A stretch of DNA of 6,988 bases, from NCBI GenBank assembly GCA_023389095.1, contig JAEWFB010000405.1, positions 1 through 6,988 of the forward strand, in the 5' to 3' direction. Numbering within the stretch: position 1 is the stretch's first letter; each line of letters begins with the position of its first letter. Position numbers and translations under genes: made by a program. Of this stretch, positions 4,662 to 6,988 are shown in pieces. The notes beneath the pieces were generated by a model. The model saw only the letters and a list, made by a program, of their open reading frames with translations, searched no databases and was not told the DNA's origin. Source of the stretch: Actinomycetes bacterium. GTDB lineage: Bacteria > Actinomycetota > Actinomycetes > Actinomycetales > Dermatophilaceae.

Positions 4662-5609
4662 GGGGATGTGGCGCTCCTCCGCGACCCGGTTGCGCAGCTC
4701 GACGAGCTCGAGGGCGTGGTCGCGCAGGGCGGCGTCCTCGTCGCTGACCGGGTGCCAGGGTCGGGCCGGGACGGCGCGGCCGTGGGCATCGAGGGGGACG
4801 AAGACGATGAGCGAGTGGGTCGTCAGCCGGAGGTCCCCGGTGGCCGGGTCGCCGGAGCGCACGTGCACGCTGACGTGCATGCTCGAGGTCCCGGTGAGCA
4901 GCAGCCGTGCCTCGACCTCGACGAGGTGGCCGATGCGCAGCGGCCGGTAGAAGCGGACGCCACCGGCGTACACGGCGACGTTGGCGGCGCTGCCGGTCCA
5001 CTGCGTCGCGAGGACGTGCGCGGCCTCGTCGATCCAGCGCATGACGATGCCGCCGTGCACCTTGCCGCCCCAGTTGACGTCGGTCGGGGCGGCGAGGAAG
5101 CGCAGGACGCACCGGGGTGCGGTGCCGGCGTCGCTGTAGGTCTGGGCCTTCATGGCATCGGCGATGTCGGCACGCAGCCCGATGCGCGCGACGGCGGCGT
5201 CCTGCCACCCGCGCTCCTGCTCGGTCTGCGGCTCGTAGACGGGCACCGGGGTCGGCTTCCCGTCGGCGTCGACGGCGACGAAGATCATGAGGCACTCGGT
5301 CGTCGGGTGCAGGACGCCCTCGCGCGGGTTGCCGGCCGCGACGGTGACGTGGATGTGCATGCTCGACGTGCCGGTGTGCACGAGGCGTGCCGTGGCCTCG
5401 ACGAGGTCGCCGACCTCCACGGGGCGGGTGAACCGCACGTTGCCGACGTAGGCGGTGACGCTGTAGGTGCCGCTCCAGCCCGCCGCGGCGGCGTACCCGG
5501 CCTTGTCGATCCACTCGAGGACCCGGCCGCCGCCGACGGTGCCGGAGTAGCCGGCGTCGGTCGGGGCGGCGAGGAAGCGCAGCGTGATCTCTCGGGCACC
5601 GCGTGGCAT
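4659..5609 (-). CDS. Acyl-CoA thioesterase, tandem hotdog domains
   Basis: Probable cytoplasmic acyl-CoA hydrolase releasing free acid and CoA (316 aa), with two hotdog repeats in one chain. Repeat 1 (about residues 8-115) has LRFLAAPTDAGYSGTVGGG and VLEWIDKAGY; repeat 2 (about 168-275) has LRFLAAPTDVNWGGKVHGG and VMRWIDEAAH. Both then have an (N/G)VRFxRP strand and a TGTSSMH strand, followed by an (I)FV strand. Repeat 2 keeps the canonical Asn179, His185-Gly-Gly and Asp194-Glu195. Repeat 1 has Gly20, Gly26 and Asp35-Lys36 at those places, so the two halves are not equivalent. Residues 116-166 link the domains. The ATG at 5609 follows AGGAGAGG on the reverse strand at good spacing. The acyl chain-length preference cannot be inferred. 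It is convergent with the glycosyltransferase and 113 nt downstream of the ftsK-like gene. Confidence 0.9.
   Translation of the reverse strand: MPRGAREITLRFLAAPTDAGYSGTVGGGRVLEWIDKAGYAAAAGWSGTYSVTAYVGNVRFTRPVEVGDLVEATARLVHTGTSSMHIHVTVAAGNPREGVLHPTTECLMIFVAVDADGKPTPVPVYEPQTEQERGWQDAAVARIGLRADIADAMKAQTYSDAGTAPRCVLRFLAAPTDVNWGGKVHGGIVMRWIDEAAHVLATQWTGSAANVAVYAGGVRFYRPLRIGHLVEVEARLLLTGTSSMHVSVHVRSGDPATGDLRLTTHSLIVFVPLDAHGRAVPARPWHPVSDEDAALRDHALELVELRNRVAEERHIP
5078..5105 (-). repeat. 28-bp exact direct repeat, copy in hotdog domain 2
   Basis: Identical over 28 bp to 5555-5582, including synonymous positions. It encodes the LRFLAAPTD segment that opens the second hotdog domain. Copy-to-copy distance is 477 bp, exactly 159 codons. 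Confidence 0.85.
5555..5582 (-). repeat. 28-bp exact direct repeat, copy in hotdog domain 1
   Basis: Partner of 5078-5105; it encodes the LRFLAAPTD segment that opens the first hotdog domain. The identity probably reflects ancestral domain duplication, kept alike by conserved protein sequence, strong codon bias and possibly gene conversion. Confidence 0.85.
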
Positions 5610-5671
5610 GGCCTCTCCTCGCGTTGGCGTCTCGGCTGGCAGGGCGTCGGACCGAGCGTGGCAGACGCGCG

Positions 5672-5711
5672 GACGCCACGCCCGCCACGTCCACCGGACG
5701 CGCGTGGCGTC
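5672..5711 (-). terminator. Hairpin downstream of the ftsK-like gene
   Basis: GACGCCACGC (5672-5681) is the exact reverse complement of GCGTGGCGTC (5702-5711), giving a 10-bp stem with a 20-nt loop that begins 12 nt past the ftsK-like stop. The left arm can also pair with a second copy of the right arm at 5715-5724, and GCCACGC (5675-5681) with GCGTGGC (5656-5662), so mutually exclusive folds exist. The loop is long and no U-tract follows, so termination is only a possibility. The rest of the 113-nt gap (5610-5722) must contain the thioesterase promoter, but no clear -10/-35 pair is visible. Confidence 0.35.
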
Positions 5712-5726
5712 AGCGCGTGGCGTCAG
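5701..5726. repeat. 13-bp perfect tandem duplication across the ftsK-like stop codon
   Basis: CGCGTGGCGTCAG occurs twice head-to-tail (5701-5713 and 5714-5726). The second copy contains the reverse-strand stop codon (TCA, 5723-5725); the first contains a further TCA at 5710-5712, in another frame because the unit is not a multiple of three. It looks like a replication-slippage duplication. Confidence 0.85.
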
Positions 5727-6988
5727 TCGGTGCCGACGGGCGGCCCGTCGGGGCGGACCACCTGGACCGGGGTGGCGCTTCCGTCGCGGACGAGGTGTCC
5801 GCGCCCGGCCCGCCGCTCGAACGGGCCCTCGAGCCGCGCGCCGAAGAGGTCGCCGTCGGTCGCCGCGCCGGCCCCGAGGACGAGCCCGTGTGCGTCGCGG
5901 GCGAGCTCGGGAACGAGTCCGCGGAAGGCGGCCGCGGCCCGAGCGAGGTCGGTCGAGCCCACCACGAGGCCGTCGGTGGCGTCGAGGAGCGTGCACGACT
6001 CGAGCAGGGCCGCGCCGAGCGGCGTGCCGTCGAAGCGCTCGAGGTCGTCGACGACGACGCAGAGGTCCGGGTCGTCGCGTCGGGCGGAGACGAAGGCGTC
6101 GCGGTCGGCGGGGCCGAGCAGCGTGCACGTGGTTCCGTCGAGCAGCCCCCGCATCGGCGAACGGGGCGTGGCGAGCACGACGACGTGGCGTCCGGCCGAG
6201 GCCAGGCCGCGAGCGACGACGGCCAGCGCCGACGAGCGCCCGGTCCGGGCCGGGCCGGCGACGAGGAGGCGGCGGGGCATCGTCGCCGGGTCGAGGTGCA
6301 CCGGCTCGGCGGCGTCGCCGCCGACACCCACGGTGACGAGCGTCCGGTCGGCCGGGACCGGACCGAGGTCGGCGACGCCCACGACTGGGGGCAGCGGCCG
6401 AACCGTCCACGGGAGGTCGGTGTCGGCTCCACCACCGTCGACGGCGAGGGGGAGACGGGGCAGGGCGACCTGCACCTCGAGACCCGTGGCGGGGTCGATG
6501 GCGCGACCCGGCGGACGGCGTCGTGCGGCGTGCGCGAGGTCGACACCGGCCAGCGTCAGGTCGAGAGGGTCCGGAACCTGCAGCACGAGGCGTCGGGCGA
6601 GCAGCCCTGCCACCCGGCCCGACAGCACCGCACGGCCGCCCGTCACGGCGACCGCGATGCCGCGCGCCGAGCCGTCGCGCACGAGCCGGTGCAGGTCGTC
6701 GAGGCCGGCACCGTGGTCGACGTCGGCGAGCGCGTCCTCGACCGCTTCGAGACCGTCGACGAGCAGGAGCGTCGTGCGGCCGGCGGCGGGTGCGTCCAGC
6801 TGCTCGGCGAGCCGGGCGAGCACCCGCCGCACGAGATGGGGGTCCGCCGCGGAGGTGACCGAGCCGACGTGCGGCAGGTCGGCGAGCCCGGCCAGCGGCC
6901 CCGCGACGCCCTCGACGACGTGCAGGTGCAGCATCCCGGGGCCACGCACGGCCGTGAGCCCCTCGACGAGCCGCAGCAGCGTCGTCGT
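5723..6988 (-). CDS. FtsK/SpoIIIE-family ATPase, C-terminal part (EssC/EccC-like), partial
   Basis: The last 421 residues of a large P-loop ATPase; the frame is open to the right edge, so the start is outside. Numbering from the edge: residues 1-150 are the end of one RecA-like domain, with MLHLHVVEG and ADLPHVGSV (typical of the FtsK fold in secretion ATPases), a Walker B-like TTLLLVDGLE (Asp78), and VTGGRAVLSGRVAGLLARRLVLQV. The linker PPGRAIDPATGLEVQVALP is characteristic of tandem FtsK repeats in EssC/EccC proteins. The final domain has a Walker A-like GPARTGRSSA (245-254), with Arg where Lys is expected, and Walker B VVVDDLERF (311-319). In type VII secretion these ATPases power export of WXG100-type substrates at the membrane, and the last domains bind substrate and are often degenerate. 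A chromosome-partitioning FtsK is less likely, because there is no gamma DNA-reading domain at the C-terminus. Neighbouring ESX genes would lie beyond the window. Confidence 0.85.
   Translation of the reverse strand, partial: TTTLLRLVEGLTAVRGPGMLHLHVVEGVAGPLAGLADLPHVGSVTSAADPHLVRRVLARLAEQLDAPAAGRTTLLLVDGLEAVEDALADVDHGAGLDDLHRLVRDGSARGIAVAVTGGRAVLSGRVAGLLARRLVLQVPDPLDLTLAGVDLAHAARRRPPGRAIDPATGLEVQVALPRLPLAVDGGGADTDLPWTVRPLPPVVGVADLGPVPADRTLVTVGVGGDAAEPVHLDPATMPRRLLVAGPARTGRSSALAVVARGLASAGRHVVVLATPRSPMRGLLDGTTCTLLGPADRDAFVSARRDDPDLCVVVDDLERFDGTPLGAALLESCTLLDATDGLVVGSTDLARAAAAFRGLVPELARDAHGLVLGAGAATDGDLFGARLEGPFERRAGRGHLVRDGSATPVQVVRPDGPPVGTD

Noticed and set aside
5610..6410. N-terminal extension of the thioesterase frame upstream to 6410
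   Set aside because: This stretch overlaps the ftsK-like gene on the same strand in another frame and has no fold signature. The ATG at 5609 has a strong Shine-Dalgarno and immediately precedes the hotdog domain.
1..6988. CRISPR arrays, tRNA genes, insertion sequences, att sites or defence islands
   Set aside because: No regularly spaced repeats, cloverleaf-type sequences, transposase or integrase motifs were seen; the only repeats are the short ones listed.

Overview
The window is very GC-rich throughout (about three quarters G+C by eye) with almost exclusively G/C-ending codons. That base composition and the gene families (an Oxa1/YidC-like insertase paralogue, an F420-type deazaflavin-dependent oxidoreductase, DUF3105, a tandem-hotdog thioesterase, and an EssC/EccC-like FtsK protein) point to an actinomycete, plausibly Micrococcales. 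The species assignment is inference. There are no rRNA or tRNA genes, insertion sequences, CRISPR arrays or phage genes that I can see. It reads as ordinary chromosomal housekeeping/accessory sequence.

Layout, left to right. (1) Positions 2-157 hold the probable 3' end of an unidentified forward gene. (2) 241-1059 (+) is a stand-alone YidC/Oxa1-type membrane insertase paralogue. (3) 1064-1504 (-) is a small F420-dependent oxidoreductase of the Ddn family, convergent with the insertase and separated from it by 4 nt. (4) 1579-2322 (-) is a DUF3105 membrane-anchored extracytoplasmic protein. A perfect 13-bp hairpin lies between it and the oxidoreductase. (5) 2452-3381 (+) is an AlkA-like HhH-GPD DNA glycosylase, divergent from DUF3105 across about 130 bp. 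(6) 3455-4627 (+) is a UGT/MGT-type glycosyltransferase. (7) 4659-5609 (-) is a double-hotdog acyl-CoA thioesterase, convergent with the glycosyltransferase; the stop codons of both genes lie inside one hairpin. (8) 5723-6988 (-) is the C-terminal part of an FtsK/SpoIIIE ATPase, running off the right edge.

The genes do not form a pathway. Orientation changes often, each gene has its own start signals, and hairpins sit at most gene ends, so most are probably independent units. The glycosylase (alkylation-damage repair), oxidoreductase (F420H2 redox), thioesterase (acyl-CoA hydrolysis), insertase (membrane protein integration) and FtsK protein (probably type VII-like secretion) have separate roles.

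I did not find a convincing undescribed system. The better leads are small-scale: terminators that contain stop codons, three genes whose starts look leaderless, a 28-bp in-frame direct repeat and asymmetric active-site residues in the thioesterase, a 13-bp tandem duplication across the ftsK-like stop codon, and a degenerate Walker A motif in the last FtsK domain.
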